A DNA stretch of 64,000 nt from an uncultured Chitinophagaceae bacterium (GCA_937858715.1 CALLZY010000147.1:1-64000); one strand, 5' to 3'. Shown: positions 9,206-18,733, counted from the first letter of the stretch. Numbers and translations: made by a program. The notes: generated by a model from the letters alone, not told the origin.

Positions 9206-9351
9206 TAAAATAGTGGTTGTTATGCGGTCAATTGTGTCGTTTGTCACATTTTGGCAGCCCTGTCGCTTTTAAGTTTGCAACTTTAACATGAATTAGTAAA
9301 TCCCTGTAAACTAAAAGGACCAAATTTGCGTCCTGAAAAGAAAACAGAAGT

Positions 9352-9801
9352 ATGAAGAAAATAGCAATAGTTTCATTTTTGGTAATCTTTGCTTTGGCAG
9401 CCAAGGCTCAAAATCCTATTACCTGGACCTTTACAGCTACTAAAGTTGCCGACAAGACCTATGAGGTGCATATGAAAGCAACAATTCAAACAAAATGGCA
9501 TTTGTACTCACAAACCCAGCCTGAGGATGCGATTGCCATTCCTACCACATTTGTAATTAAAAGCAATCCGCTGTTTACGCTTGATGGCAAAATAAAAGAG
9601 GTGGGCAAGCTGGAAAAATATACAGACAAAGAATTGGGAGTATCAGCCAATCAGTATTCCAACACAGTTGATTTTGTTCAGAAAATAAAACTGAAGGCGA
9701 ATGTGAAAACAAATTTTTCGGGCACTGTAGAATATCAGACTTGTGATGATGAAAAATGTTTGCCTCCCAAAACCGTAGCTTTCAATATTCCAATCAAATA
9801 A
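9352..9801 (+). CDS. Secreted DsbD N-terminal-domain-like protein
   Basis: 149 residues with a signal peptide (MKKIAIVSFLVIFALAAKAQ). The mature part resembles the immunoglobulin-like N-terminal domain of DsbD: ITWTFTATKV, KWHLYSQ and the paired-cysteine segment YQTCDDEKCLPP near residues 126-137. In DsbD this domain sits in the periplasm and hands electrons from the membrane domain to client proteins through its Cys pair; here the CxxxxC spacing is DsbD-alpha-like. The next gene is a full DsbD homologue whose own N-terminal domain lacks an obvious equivalent pair, so this small protein may supply the periplasmic relay. A terminator-like hairpin separates the two. Confidence 0.78.
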   Translation: MKKIAIVSFLVIFALAAKAQNPITWTFTATKVADKTYEVHMKATIQTKWHLYSQTQPEDAIAIPTTFVIKSNPLFTLDGKIKEVGKLEKYTDKELGVSANQYSNTVDFVQKIKLKANVKTNFSGTVEYQTCDDEKCLPPKTVAFNIPIK

Positions 9802-9828
9802 AGTGAATCAATAAAACTTCATATTAAG

Positions 9829-9857
9829 CGGGTGCCGTAAGGATACCCGTTTGTTTT
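9829..9857 (+). terminator. Probable intrinsic terminator between the DsbD-N-like gene and dsbD
   Basis: Stem CGGGTGCC with GGaTACCCG (one wobble, one bulge), loop GTAA, followed by TTTGTTTTTT. It ends only about 15 bases before the downstream ATG, so it may attenuate rather than end transcription. Confidence 0.6.
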
Positions 9858-9871
9858 TTAATACGTTTGTT

Positions 9872-11845
9872 ATGTTTCGCAAATTAAACTATCTCTCTGT
9901 TTTCCTTTTAAGCGTTTTGTTATCTGCTAATCTGTTCAGTCAGGAAGAAATTCTTACACTTAAGGGTTGGAATGTGGTCAGCAAGAAAACAGGCAGTAAT
10001 AAATATGATTTGACTTTTACTGTTTCTTCTTTTCAAGGATGGCAGTTGTATGCACCAAATCAGATAATTGCTGATTTGAAAACGACTGAATTGAGTTTCG
10101 CAGATTCAAGCATCAGACAGGAAGGTGATTTCGTTCTGCATAATCAGCCTCAAAAAATTAAAAGCCCAATCTTTGATGGTCAGGAAGTGGCTATTTTTTC
10201 TGAAAAAGCATCATGGACGGCAACAATTGTGATTAATGGAGCTATACCGGCAAAACTAGGTGGGAATCTTTTATATACGTTTGGCAAGGCTGATGAGTTT
10301 TATCCTGGTACTGTATATCCATTTGAAGTAAATCTTGAAGGTGGTGTTCAGGCTTCAACTGAGGTGAAAGTTGCCTCTATTGATATTACAAAGCCTGTGA
10401 GTAATTGCGGAGATGAAGGAACTGAGAATAAAAGCCTGGTTACTATATTTCTTCTTGGCCTTTTAGGAGGTTTGATAGCATTGCTAACTCCCTGTGTGTT
10501 TCCCATGATACCAGTTACAGTAACTTTCTTTACCAAAAAATCTACTGACAGGAAAAGTGGGATAACAAATGCTGTTTTATACGGGCTGTTCATTTTTTTA
10601 ATCTATGTGCTGATAACTCTTCCGTTTCATGTAGCAGGAAAGGCCATTAGCCCGGAGATTTTCAATAATATATCTACCAATGTCTGGTTGAACCTTTTGT
10701 TCTTTATCATTTTCGTAGTATTTGCTCTTTCTTTCTTTGGATTGTTTGAGATTGGACTTCCTGCCGGATTGGCAAATAAGATGGATTCAAAATCAGGACT
10801 TGGTAATATTGGAGGAATTTTTTTTATGGCGGGAACATTGGCCATTGTTTCTTTCTCTTGTACGGGACCAATTTTAGGAACATTGCTTGTAGGCGTTGCT
10901 GACCAAGGGGCATGGCCGCTTACCATTGGTGCTGCTGGTTTTGGTATTGCGTTGGGTTTACCTTTTGCATTGTTTGCCATGTTCCCGCATTGGCTTCAGT
11001 CGCTTCCAAAATCCGGCGGGTGGATGACAGATGTAAAAGTGGTTTTAGGATTTTTGGAATTGGCTCTTGCGGTTAAGTTCCTTTCTAATGCCGATTTGGT
11101 AAAACAATGGGGGTTGCTGAAAAGGGAAATATTTATTGGTCTTTGGGTTATAATTGGAGTTTTAATTGTACTTTATCTTGCAGGGAAGCTTCGTTTTGCA
11201 CATAGTTCACCAGTGAAGAAATTTTCTTTTGCAAGAATATCACTAATAGTTCTTTTTACTGCAATTACCATTTACCTGATACCGGGCCTGACAAACAGTA
11301 AGGCTGCAGACTTAAAAATAATCAGTGGGTTTCCTCCACCAAGAACGTACAGCCTGTATGATGTTGAGAAAGGGAAAACAGGGGTTTTTGATCCGATTCA
11401 TAATGATTATGAAAAAGCCTTACAGTTGGCTAAAGAGCAGAATAAACCTGTTCTTATTGATTTTACGGGCTGGGCCTGCGTTAACTGCCGCAGGATGGAA
11501 GAAAAAGTTTGGCCTGACAAAACAGTTGACAGCTTGATGCGAAATGAGTTTGTAGTCGTATCGTTATATGTAGATGAAAAGAATAATTTGCCATTAACTG
11601 AGCAAACAACTGTAACCCTATCCAATGGTACAAGAAAATCTATTGTAACGGTTGGAGATAAATGGTCAACCTTCCAGATTGAAAACTTTGGGGCAACTTC
11701 CCAGCCTCAATATGCTATATTAAACAGTGACCAGGTTGCTTTAACTAAGACAAAGTTTTATACACCTTCTGCAAGCGAATTTGTAAAATGGTTAGAGTGT
11801 GGGCTGGAGGCTTTCAGAAAATCGAAACAGGAAATCATAAAATAA
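9872..11845 (+). CDS. dsbD: DsbD-type thiol:disulfide interchange protein
   Basis: 657 residues from ATG 9872 (a TTG seven codons earlier is less likely). Signal peptide, then a DsbD-N-like beta domain (about 25-170), a membrane core with eight or so helices (about 190-470) holding the reactive cysteines in LTPCVFPMIP (near 206) and SFSCTGPILG (near 329), and a C-terminal thioredoxin-like domain with C536-V-N-C539. The family carries electrons from cytoplasmic thioredoxin across the inner membrane to periplasmic thiol proteins and cytochrome c maturation factors. The N-terminal domain shows no clear cysteine pair, whereas the small secreted protein encoded just upstream does. Length and order match full DsbD. 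A strong terminator follows the stop. Confidence 0.92.
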   Translation: MFRKLNYLSVFLLSVLLSANLFSQEEILTLKGWNVVSKKTGSNKYDLTFTVSSFQGWQLYAPNQIIADLKTTELSFADSSIRQEGDFVLHNQPQKIKSPIFDGQEVAIFSEKASWTATIVINGAIPAKLGGNLLYTFGKADEFYPGTVYPFEVNLEGGVQASTEVKVASIDITKPVSNCGDEGTENKSLVTIFLLGLLGGLIALLTPCVFPMIPVTVTFFTKKSTDRKSGITNAVLYGLFIFLIYVLITLPFHVAGKAISPEIFNNISTNVWLNLLFFIIFVVFALSFFGLFEIGLPAGLANKMDSKSGLGNIGGIFFMAGTLAIVSFSCTGPILGTLLVGVADQGAWPLTIGAAGFGIALGLPFALFAMFPHWLQSLPKSGGWMTDVKVVLGFLELALAVKFLSNADLVKQWGLLKREIFIGLWVIIGVLIVLYLAGKLRFAHSSPVKKFSFARISLIVLFTAITIYLIPGLTNSKAADLKIISGFPPPRTYSLYDVEKGKTGVFDPIHNDYEKALQLAKEQNKPVLIDFTGWACVNCRRMEEKVWPDKTVDSLMRNEFVVVSLYVDEKNNLPLTEQTTVTLSNGTRKSIVTVGDKWSTFQIENFGATSQPQYAILNSDQVALTKTKFYTPSASEFVKWLECGLEAFRKSKQEIIK

Positions 11846-11847
11846 CA

Positions 11848-11879
11848 AAAGCCCCCGTTTACAGCGGGGGCTTTTAATT
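11848..11879 (+). terminator. Intrinsic terminator after dsbD
   Basis: Perfect GC-rich stem AAAGCCCCCG / CGGGGGCTTT with a seven-base loop and a trailing T run, starting three bases after the dsbD stop codon. Confidence 0.88.
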
Positions 11880-11882
11880 TGG

Positions 11883-12005
11883 TGTCATTCTGTAAACAGC
11901 CTTCCGGCATTTATCCGTCGAAATTTATCGTGAAATAAATATGAACGGGGCAAGCATCGGTTTTCAATTCGGAAAACCTTTACCGGTCAGAGATACAGAA
12001 TGACA
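11883..12005. repeat. 123-bp element with perfect 12-bp terminal inverted repeats
   Basis: TGTCATTCTGTA (11883-11894) is repeated exactly in inverted orientation as TACAGAATGACA (11994-12005). The interior has no reading frame of note. It fills the whole convergent gap between the dsbD terminator and the end of the ECF sigma gene. No target-site duplication is obvious. The termini share the core CAGAATGACA with the palindromic repeat at 51501-51549. Confidence 0.6.
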
Positions 12006-12011
12006 AGAACT

Positions 12012-12593
12012 TTATAATGCGATTTGTTTTTGCGTCATCAGCTTGCGCAAATTAATCAATCCATAGCGCATACGTCCTAATGCAGTGTTAATACTGCAAT
12101 TGGTGGCGGCAGCTATTTCTTTAAAGCTCATGTCGGCATAATGCCTCAGGATGATAACTTCCCGCTGGTCTTCGGGCAGGCTTTGCAGCATATCTCTTAC
12201 CCGGTCGTGGCTTTGCCTCCTTATGATTGTGGTTTCAGCACTGTCTTCAGAAAAGTTCAGCACTTCAAATATGTCCTTATCCTCACCGGTGCGAATGGTG
12301 GGAGTTCTTTTTACTTTCCTGAAATGGTCCACACACAGGTTATGGGCAATACGCATCGCCCATGGCAGAAATTTGCCTTCCTCGGTATAGCGTCCGCTGC
12401 GCATAGTATCAATAATGCGGATGAATACATCCTGAAAAATATCTTCTGCCAGGTATTTGTCTTTTACCAGGAAAAGAATAGATGTGTACAGCTTGTCCTT
12501 ATGCCGCAGGACAAGGGCCTCTAAGGCATCAGCATCCCCGCTGGTAAACAGGTGGATGAGTTCGTTGTCAGTTCTTTTGGATAGTGCTTTCAT
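12012..12593 (-). CDS. ECF-family RNA polymerase sigma factor
   Basis: 193 residues, typical ECF size. Region 2 spans about 25-95 with the core-binding pattern YLAEDIFQDVFIRI and FLPWAMRIAHNLCVDHFRK; region 4 (about 130-185) has LPEDQREVIILRHYADMSFKEIA followed by a helix-turn-helix ending NTALGRMRYGLINLRK. There is no C-terminal extension and no region 1 or 3. ECF factors redirect RNA polymerase to a small regulon. No anti-sigma gene is adjacent: downstream is the 123-bp inverted-repeat element and upstream is the divergent uvrA. It resembles the anti-sigma-less, widely conserved Bacteroidota ECF type, but target genes cannot be read from sequence alone. Confidence 0.9.
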   Translation of the reverse strand: MKALSKRTDNELIHLFTSGDADALEALVLRHKDKLYTSILFLVKDKYLAEDIFQDVFIRIIDTMRSGRYTEEGKFLPWAMRIAHNLCVDHFRKVKRTPTIRTGEDKDIFEVLNFSEDSAETTIIRRQSHDRVRDMLQSLPEDQREVIILRHYADMSFKEIAAATNCSINTALGRMRYGLINLRKLMTQKQIAL

Positions 12594-12889
12594 ACTTCTA
12601 CAGGTTTGGGTTGCTTCATTGCAATAAATAACAGCAATGATCGGTTCAATGGATATTGGTCAATAAAAAACAGTAAAACTAAAAAGTAGAAGTATTTGCT
12701 ATAGGCTGATTAAATTTTGGTTTTTCATAAAAGTGTTTTAATTATCGGATATTGTGGACTAAAAATAGGGCATTTTGCCAAAAACCCCAAGAATGCCATA
12801 TTCTATTTTAAACCTTTCTTCCTAAAAAAATGTTAAGACTCCTGATATAACACTAAGCGTAGTAAGGCGTTACATTTGCAGTGTCAGAA
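12594..12889. other. Divergent intergenic region between the sigma gene and uvrA
   Basis: About 296 bases, AT-rich, with no credible reading frame. TACATTTG at 12871-12878 is an exact TAnnTTTG box 12 bases before the uvrA ATG and would give a near-leaderless uvrA message; no matching -33 element is apparent. No LexA-type palindrome was recognised. Confidence 0.4.
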
Positions 12890-15730
12890 ATGGAAAAAAC
12901 AATAAAAGGGAAAAAATCCCCCAAAATCGAGACCGTAAATTCCGCAGATAACATTGTTATCAAGGGTGCCAGAGTGCATAACCTTAAGGATGTATCTGTT
13001 GAAATTCCCCGCAATAAACTTGTGGTAGTTACAGGTGTGTCAGGATCTGGTAAGTCCTCACTTACAATTGATACACTGTATGCCGAAGGTCAGCGCCGGT
13101 ACGCCGAAAGCCTGAGTGCTTATGCCCGCCAGTTTCTGAACCGGATGAACAAGCCGGATGTAGATTATATAAAGGGGCTTTGCCCGGCCATTGCTATTGA
13201 GCAAAAAGTTATCACCCGTACGCCAAGAAGTACTGTGGGCAGTATGACAGAGATTTATGATTATCTGCGGCTGTTATTTGCCAGGATAGGCAAAACTTTC
13301 TCTCCCGTCTCGGGCAGGCAGGTAAAAAAAGACGATGTGGCCGATGTGGTAGAAGCAATTTCAAAATTGGATGAAGGCGATAAAGTTTTTATACTGGCCA
13401 CATTTAAGCAACACAGAAACAGAAGTGTGAGAGAAGAGCTGAACATCCTGGCCCAAAAAGGTTTTGCCAGAGTGTACAACCAGGAATCAGGGGATGTGTA
13501 CAGAATTGAAGAGCTTCAGGAACTGAGCGATAAAGAATTGAAAGGGACAATTATCAGTCATATTCTTGTTGACAGGATTGTAGTGAAGGTTTTTGATGAA
13601 GATGATTTGCACCGCCTTGCAGACTCAGTTGGCACCGCTTTTTATGAGGGTGAAGGTAATGTTTATGTTCAGGTAGCCACAAACCATGAACGTAAGACTA
13701 AAAACACATTGCTCCATTTCAACAACCGTTTTGAACTGGACGAAATGCAATTTGAGGAGCCTCAGCCAAACCTGTTTTCTTTTAATAATCCGTTTGGGGC
13801 ATGCCCAACTTGCGAAGGTTTTTCACAGGTACTTGGTGTTGATGCAGATTTGGTGATTCCTGACAGACGGCTGAGTGTGTATGATGGCGCTGTAGCTCCA
13901 TGGAAAGGAGAGAAAATGGACTGGTGGCGGCAGAATTTTATTAAAGGAGCGAAAAAATTTGACTTTCCGGTTCATAAGGCAATTGCTGATTTAACCAGCA
14001 AACAGTATAAGCAATTATGGGAAGGTTGTGAAGGAGTGTATGGTATCAATGATTTTTTCAAAGATGTGGAGTCACAGTTGTACAAAGTACAATACAGGGT
14101 AATGCTTAGCCGGTACAGGGGCAGAACCGAATGCCCTGACTGCAACGGATACAGGCTCCGTAAAGAAGCGTTATATGTAAAAGTTAATGGCAGACACATT
14201 GGCGAACTAAGTACTATGCCGGTAAGAGATTTGCAGCAATGGTTTGAAAAACTGGATAAGCACCTCAGCCAACATGATAAGGATATAGCCAAAAGAATAC
14301 TGATTGAAATTAATAACCGCATTGCCACACTTATTAAGGTGGGCTTAGGCTATCTTACACTCAGCCGGCTTGCCAATACACTCAGCGGCGGTGAAAGTCA
14401 GCGGATACAACTTACAAGAAGCCTGGGAAGTAACCTTACTAACTCTTTGTACATTTTAGATGAACCTTCTATTGGTCTTCATTCCAGGGATACAGCTAAC
14501 CTGATTAAAGTTCTGAAAGAACTCAGAGACCTGGGCAACACTGTAGTGGTGGTGGAGCATGATGAAATGATGATGCGGGAGGCAGACCATATTATTGATA
14601 TGGGGCCTTTGGCATCGCATCTCGGTGGTGAGGTGGTGGCCAAAGGCAATTACGATGAAATAGTTGCTAACCCAATAAGTCTGACAGGCAAATACCTGAG
14701 CGGTGTACTCAAAATCGAACCACCTAAGATGGTACGAAAATGGAATCGTTCCATAACTGTGGAAGGGGCCAGGCACAATAACCTCAAGAATATTGATGTG
14801 GAATTTCCGCTAAACCTGCTTTGTGTAGTAAGCGGTGTAAGCGGAAGTGGTAAAACGACTTTAGTTAAACAGATACTTGTTCCGGCACTTCGTAAACTGA
14901 AGGGTGAGTTTGGCGACAAGGTTGGATATCACAAGCAAATTTCCGGCGATATTGATTCAATCGGGCAGATTGAATTAGTTGACCAGAATCCAATCGGAAA
15001 ATCATCAAGGAGCAATCCTGTTACTTATATAAAGGCTTATGATGAGATAAGAGACCTGTTTGCCAGGCAACCGCTGAGTAAGATGAGGGGTTTTCAGCCC
15101 AAACATTTTTCTTTTAATGTCGATGGAGGCCGCTGCGACACCTGTAAAGGCGAAGGCGAACAGGTGGTGGAGATGCAGTTCCTTGCCGATGTGCATTTAA
15201 CCTGCGATGCATGTGGGGGTAAACGCTTTAAAGAAGAAGTGCTGGAGGTTAAGTATAAAGACAAAAGCATTTACGATGTATTGGAAATGAGTGTGGATGA
15301 GGCGATAGATTTTTTTGCCGCTGAGAAAAATCTATCTGCCGCAATACAGCCATTAAGCGATGTGGGTTTGGGGTATGTAAAACTCGGACAATCGTCAGAT
15401 ACTCTTTCGGGCGGAGAAGCACAACGGGTAAAACTGGCATCGTTCCTTGGTAAGAGCCGGGCTACCAATAAAATTCTTTTTGTTTTTGATGAACCCACCA
15501 CAGGGCTTCATTTTCACGACATCAATAAATTGCTGGCATCATTTAATGCACTGATAGAACAGGGTCATTCTATTATTGTTATTGAACATAACATGGATGT
15601 AATCCGTTCAGCCGATTGGATAATTGACCTTGGCCCCGAAGCTGGCGATGATGGCGGAAAATTAGTTTATGCTGGTAGTCCGGCCGGAATCAGGAAAATT
15701 AAAAACAGTCACACCGGGACTTTCCTCTAA
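12890..15730 (+). CDS. uvrA: Excinuclease ABC subunit A
   Basis: 946 residues from ATG 12890 (a GTG three codons earlier is the alternative). Two ABC ATPase halves are complete: Walker A GVSGSGKSS (about 47-55) and GVSGSGKTT (about 650-658), with signature motifs LSGGESQRIQL and LSGGEAQRVKL and Walker B regions YILDEPSIGLH and FVFDEPTTGLH. Zinc-binding cysteines are seen in CPTC and CPDC in the first half, and CDTC with CDAC 18 residues apart in the second. UvrA scans DNA for bulky lesions as a dimer, recruits UvrB and starts nucleotide excision repair. It stands alone, closed by a bidirectional terminator. The first 20 residues are a lysine-rich lead not seen in E. coli UvrA. Confidence 0.97.
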   Translation: MEKTIKGKKSPKIETVNSADNIVIKGARVHNLKDVSVEIPRNKLVVVTGVSGSGKSSLTIDTLYAEGQRRYAESLSAYARQFLNRMNKPDVDYIKGLCPAIAIEQKVITRTPRSTVGSMTEIYDYLRLLFARIGKTFSPVSGRQVKKDDVADVVEAISKLDEGDKVFILATFKQHRNRSVREELNILAQKGFARVYNQESGDVYRIEELQELSDKELKGTIISHILVDRIVVKVFDEDDLHRLADSVGTAFYEGEGNVYVQVATNHERKTKNTLLHFNNRFELDEMQFEEPQPNLFSFNNPFGACPTCEGFSQVLGVDADLVIPDRRLSVYDGAVAPWKGEKMDWWRQNFIKGAKKFDFPVHKAIADLTSKQYKQLWEGCEGVYGINDFFKDVESQLYKVQYRVMLSRYRGRTECPDCNGYRLRKEALYVKVNGRHIGELSTMPVRDLQQWFEKLDKHLSQHDKDIAKRILIEINNRIATLIKVGLGYLTLSRLANTLSGGESQRIQLTRSLGSNLTNSLYILDEPSIGLHSRDTANLIKVLKELRDLGNTVVVVEHDEMMMREADHIIDMGPLASHLGGEVVAKGNYDEIVANPISLTGKYLSGVLKIEPPKMVRKWNRSITVEGARHNNLKNIDVEFPLNLLCVVSGVSGSGKTTLVKQILVPALRKLKGEFGDKVGYHKQISGDIDSIGQIELVDQNPIGKSSRSNPVTYIKAYDEIRDLFARQPLSKMRGFQPKHFSFNVDGGRCDTCKGEGEQVVEMQFLADVHLTCDACGGKRFKEEVLEVKYKDKSIYDVLEMSVDEAIDFFAAEKNLSAAIQPLSDVGLGYVKLGQSSDTLSGGEAQRVKLASFLGKSRATNKILFVFDEPTTGLHFHDINKLLASFNALIEQGHSIIVIEHNMDVIRSADWIIDLGPEAGDDGGKLVYAGSPAGIRKIKNSHTGTFL

Positions 15731-15750
15731 GGTATCTTGCATAAATAAAA

Positions 15751-15777
15751 AAAAGAGCATTGTAAAATGCTCTTTTC
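15751..15777. terminator. Bidirectional terminator between uvrA and the DUF4293 gene
   Basis: Perfect 11-bp stem AAAAGAGCATT / AATGCTCTTTT with loop GTAA; A-rich on one side and T-rich on the other, so it can serve both convergent genes. Confidence 0.85.
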
Positions 15778-15794
15778 GTTCAGTAATTTATCTT

Positions 15795-16217
15795 TCATCT
15801 TAACTTATCCAGCGATTTTACCAGTTTTTCATCGCTTCTTATTCCCCGAAAGGCAAGAAAAAAACCTGCAATTGTTAATAGTGGTAAAACTGCCCATAGT
15901 GCAGGTGTGCTTGTAACCAGCTTTCTCATCTCAAAAATATACAAAACAAATATTCCTGCTGCTATTAAAAGCCCAAGTAAAGACAATCTCATTTGTAGTT
16001 TTCTGTCTTTAAACATAAAGATGGCTATTGCCGAAATGCCAACTGATGCTATAGTGAGTAAAAGAGTAAAGAAACTGCTTCCGGCTGTAATCTCAGTGTT
16101 TTGTTTCATGGCAGTTTTCTCAACCAGTTCTTCGCCTGTGGCAAAGGGAAACATAAAAGTAAGTACCGCTGCTGCTGTTGCCAGCAGTAACCAAAGTGTT
16201 TGTTTGCGCTGTATCAT
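15795..16217 (-). CDS. DUF4293 family membrane protein
   Basis: 140 residues with four hydrophobic segments (about 8-26, 45-68, 76-96, 107-126). The opening MIQRKQTLWLLLATAAA is characteristic of DUF4293, a Bacteroidota-specific inner-membrane family with no known function. The gene follows glyA on the same strand after a 19-base gap, so the two are probably cotranscribed from the glyA promoter. No catalytic residues are apparent. In my recollection this family is often seen near rho or housekeeping genes in the phylum, but nothing here points to a specific role. Confidence 0.8.
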   Translation of the reverse strand: MIQRKQTLWLLLATAAAVLTFMFPFATGEELVEKTAMKQNTEITAGSSFFTLLLTIASVGISAIAIFMFKDRKLQMRLSLLGLLIAAGIFVLYIFEMRKLVTSTPALWAVLPLLTIAGFFLAFRGIRSDEKLVKSLDKLR

Positions 16218-16236
16218 TGATAAATCTATTTAATTG

Positions 16237-17517
16237 TTAACCTAATTCAGGATAAAGGGGGAATTGCTCCATCATTGCCTTTACATCGGCCTGAACAGAA
16301 GAGATTACAGTTTCGTCATCAGCATTCATCAGCACTTTATCAATATAGTCAACCACTGTTCCCATGTGTTCCTCTCTAAGCCCTCTTGTTGTGATGGCAG
16401 GCACACCAACCCTGATGCCTGATGTGACAAACGGAGACTTATCATCGAAAGGAACAGCATTCTTGTTTAGGGTAATATTTGCTTTGTCCAATGTTTCCTG
16501 TGCTTTTTTTCCAGTCAGGTTCTTATTTCTGAGATCAATCAGCATCAGGTGGTTATCGGTTCCGTCGCTTATCAACTGGTAATCTTTTGCAACAAATGCT
16601 TTTGCCATTGCCTGGGCGTTTGCGATAACATGCTGGCTATACTTTTTAAAATCATCCGTCAATATCTCGCCAAAAGCAACAGCTTTTGCGGCTATAGTAT
16701 GTTCCAGCGGGCCGCCCTGCATACCGGGAAACACTGCCAGGTCAAGCAGTGAACTCATCATTCGCAAGTTTCCTTTAGGATCTTTTTTGCTATAGGGGTT
16801 CTCAAAATCATTACGCATCATGATAATCCCGCCTCTCGGCCCTCTGAGTGTTTTGTGTGTGGTTGAAGTTACAATATGGCAATGGTCAAAAGGATCGTTT
16901 AATAATCCTGTAGCAATAAGCCCGGCCGGGTGAGCTATATCGGCGAGCACCAAGGCCCCAACTTCATCAGCAACTGCACGGATGCGTTTATAGTCCCAGT
17001 CACGGCTGTATGCAGATGCACCGCATATAATGATTTTAGGTTTTTCTGATCTTGCTTTTTCTTCCAGCTGTTCGTAATCTACTGTTCCGGTTTCTTTTTT
17101 TACTCCATAATGAATAGCCTGATAGTTTTTGCCACTAAAGTTTGCAGGACTTCCATGTGTAAGGTGGCCTCCCATACTTAAGTCGAGGCCAAGTATTTTA
17201 TCACCTGGGTTCAGGCAGGCCATAAAGACAGCAGTATTTGCCTGTGCTCCGCTGTGCGGCTGCACATTTGCCCAGCTTGCATTGAATATTTTTTTAAGCC
17301 GGTCTATTGCAAGATTTTCAATTTCATCAACCACTTCGCACCCTCCATAATACCTTTTGCCGGGATAGCCTTCAGCATATTTGTTAGTGGCAACAGAACC
17401 CATTGCTTTCATTACTTCATGTGATGTGAAGTTTTCAGAGGCGATTAATTCCAATCCCTGGCGCTGCCGCTGGAGTTCTTTATTAAGAAGACTGAATAGA
17501 GCGTTATCTTTTTGCAT
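16237..17517 (-). CDS. glyA: Serine hydroxymethyltransferase
   Basis: 426 residues, usual bacterial length. Strong family motifs: [12 protein letters not shown] near the N-terminus, [13 protein letters not shown], the aspartate of [10 protein letters not shown], and the PLP-lysine segment [14 protein letters not shown] near residue 230. The enzyme interconverts serine and glycine, charging tetrahydrofolate with a one-carbon unit in the cytoplasm; it feeds purine and thymidylate synthesis. The DUF4293 gene follows after 19 bases. A TAnnTTTG box lies 67 bases upstream. Nothing unusual in the sequence. Confidence 0.97.
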   Translation of the reverse strand: MQKDNALFSLLNKELQRQRQGLELIASENFTSHEVMKAMGSVATNKYAEGYPGKRYYGGCEVVDEIENLAIDRLKKIFNASWANVQPHSGAQANTAVFMACLNPGDKILGLDLSMGGHLTHGSPANFSGKNYQAIHYGVKKETGTVDYEQLEEKARSEKPKIIICGASAYSRDWDYKRIRAVADEVGALVLADIAHPAGLIATGLLNDPFDHCHIVTSTTHKTLRGPRGGIIMMRNDFENPYSKKDPKGNLRMMSSLLDLAVFPGMQGGPLEHTIAAKAVAFGEILTDDFKKYSQHVIANAQAMAKAFVAKDYQLISDGTDNHLMLIDLRNKNLTGKKAQETLDKANITLNKNAVPFDDKSPFVTSGIRVGVPAITTRGLREEHMGTVVDYIDKVLMNADDETVISSVQADVKAMMEQFPLYPELG

Positions 17518-17583
17518 ACAGTTTGTATTTATAATCAGCGATTAAAAATTCAGAAAACGATTAAGTTATTTGAAAGATTTCTG

Positions 17584-17591
17584 CAAATGTA
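17584..17591 (-). promoter_or_regulatory. Candidate -7 box for glyA
   Basis: Minus-strand TACATTTG, exact TAnnTTTG match, 67 bases before the glyA ATG. The nearest -33-like TTTC is 13 bases away, too close to be convincing. Confidence 0.35.
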
Positions 17592-17687
17592 ATCAGAGAA
17601 AAGTGAAACCGTTATCCTGTGCCGGATTTTTGTTTCCTCCAAAAGCATTACTTTCGTTTGCTTTCCTAAATTAAAGTAGCTTAACCA

Positions 17688-18677
17688 ATGAAGGCTATCA
17701 TACCAGTAGCAGGAGCAGGAACAAAACTAAGGCCACACAGCTATACACAGCCAAAAGCACTTATTCCGCTTGCCGGGAAAACAGTGTTAAGCATCATTAT
17801 AGACCAGTTACATGAGGCAGGTATCCGGGAGTTCATCTTTGTAGTAGGCTATCTTGGAGAAAAGATACAGGATTACATCGGTAATAAGCACCCGGACATT
17901 ACTGCTCACTATGTTCATCAATACGACAGGCAGGGTATAGGGCACGCAATAAAACTGACCAGCGAAATAGTAAGTCATGACCAGGTCTTTGTAGTGTTGG
18001 GCGATACCATTTGTGAATACGATGTAAGAGAAGTTGTAAACAGCCCTTACTCGATGATTGGGGTGAGAAAAGTAGAAGACCCGAGAGACTTTGGTGTGGC
18101 TGAAATTGGTGAGGATGGATTTATTACCCATGTGGTTGAGAAGCCCAATATTCCAAAATCAAACATGGCAATGGTTGGGGTATATAAGATTATTGAAAGT
18201 GATCAGTTGTTTACCTGTCTTGAAACTAATTTCCGTCAGGGACTGAAAAGCCATGGAGAGTTTAGCTTAACAGATGCACTTGACTGTATGGTGCAGATGG
18301 GTGCAAGGTTCAAAGCATTTAAAACAGAAAGCTGGTTTGATTGTGGCCGTAAAGAGACTTTGCTGGAATCGAATTCACTTTTGCTCAAAAAATTTGCGAC
18401 ACCAGCCAACAGCAGCGACTACATAAATACTGTAATTATACCTCCGGTAAGCATTGCGGCTGGTTGTTCTATCAGTAATTCAATAATTGGACCTAATGTG
18501 TCAATTGGGGAAAACACTTCTTTAAACTATTCAATCGTAAAAAACTCCATAGTAGGTTCTTTCTCAAACCTGGTAGATATAGTTCTGGATGATTCTGTAA
18601 TCGGAAGTGATACTAATCTGCATGGAGAAACCCGTTCGTTGAATATTGGTGATAACACAACCATAGATCTTGGCTGA
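17688..18677 (+). CDS. Sugar-1-phosphate nucleotidyltransferase with beta-helix tail
   Basis: 329 residues. The N-terminal Rossmann-like NTP transferase domain (1-230) starts with MKAIIPVAGAGTKLRPHSY and has the sugar-binding PKALIPLAGK, FVVLGDTICEYD and the later WFDCGRKETLLE. Residues about 240-329 form hexapeptide-type repeats (SIIGPNVSIGENTSL) expected to fold as a left-handed beta-helix. The layout matches RmlA/GlmU-related long nucleotidyltransferases that activate glucose-1-phosphate or a similar sugar. Without an acyltransferase catalytic His, the helix is probably structural. The variant GAGTKLRP, with Lys where many family members have Arg, is seen. Sugar and nucleotide specificity cannot be decided, and no other polysaccharide genes are nearby. 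Confidence 0.85.
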   Translation: MKAIIPVAGAGTKLRPHSYTQPKALIPLAGKTVLSIIIDQLHEAGIREFIFVVGYLGEKIQDYIGNKHPDITAHYVHQYDRQGIGHAIKLTSEIVSHDQVFVVLGDTICEYDVREVVNSPYSMIGVRKVEDPRDFGVAEIGEDGFITHVVEKPNIPKSNMAMVGVYKIIESDQLFTCLETNFRQGLKSHGEFSLTDALDCMVQMGARFKAFKTESWFDCGRKETLLESNSLLLKKFATPANSSDYINTVIIPPVSIAAGCSISNSIIGPNVSIGENTSLNYSIVKNSIVGSFSNLVDIVLDDSVIGSDTNLHGETRSLNIGDNTTIDLG

Positions 18678-18733
18678 TCTTTAGTACTGATTTTATTATC
18701 TTAGGTTGTTTTTTACAAAAATCATTGATACTG

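Noticed and set aside
9250..9277. TTTTGGCA...TTTGCA as a sigma-54 promoter before the DsbD-N-like gene
   Set aside because: The GG-GC spacing is about twice the required ten bases; TAAGTTTG at 9270 is more likely an ordinary -7 box, though its -33 spacing (16) is short.
9862..9869. TACGTTTG as a promoter -7 box for dsbD
   Set aside because: The start of transcription would fall at or after the ATG at 9872, and no -33 element is correctly spaced.
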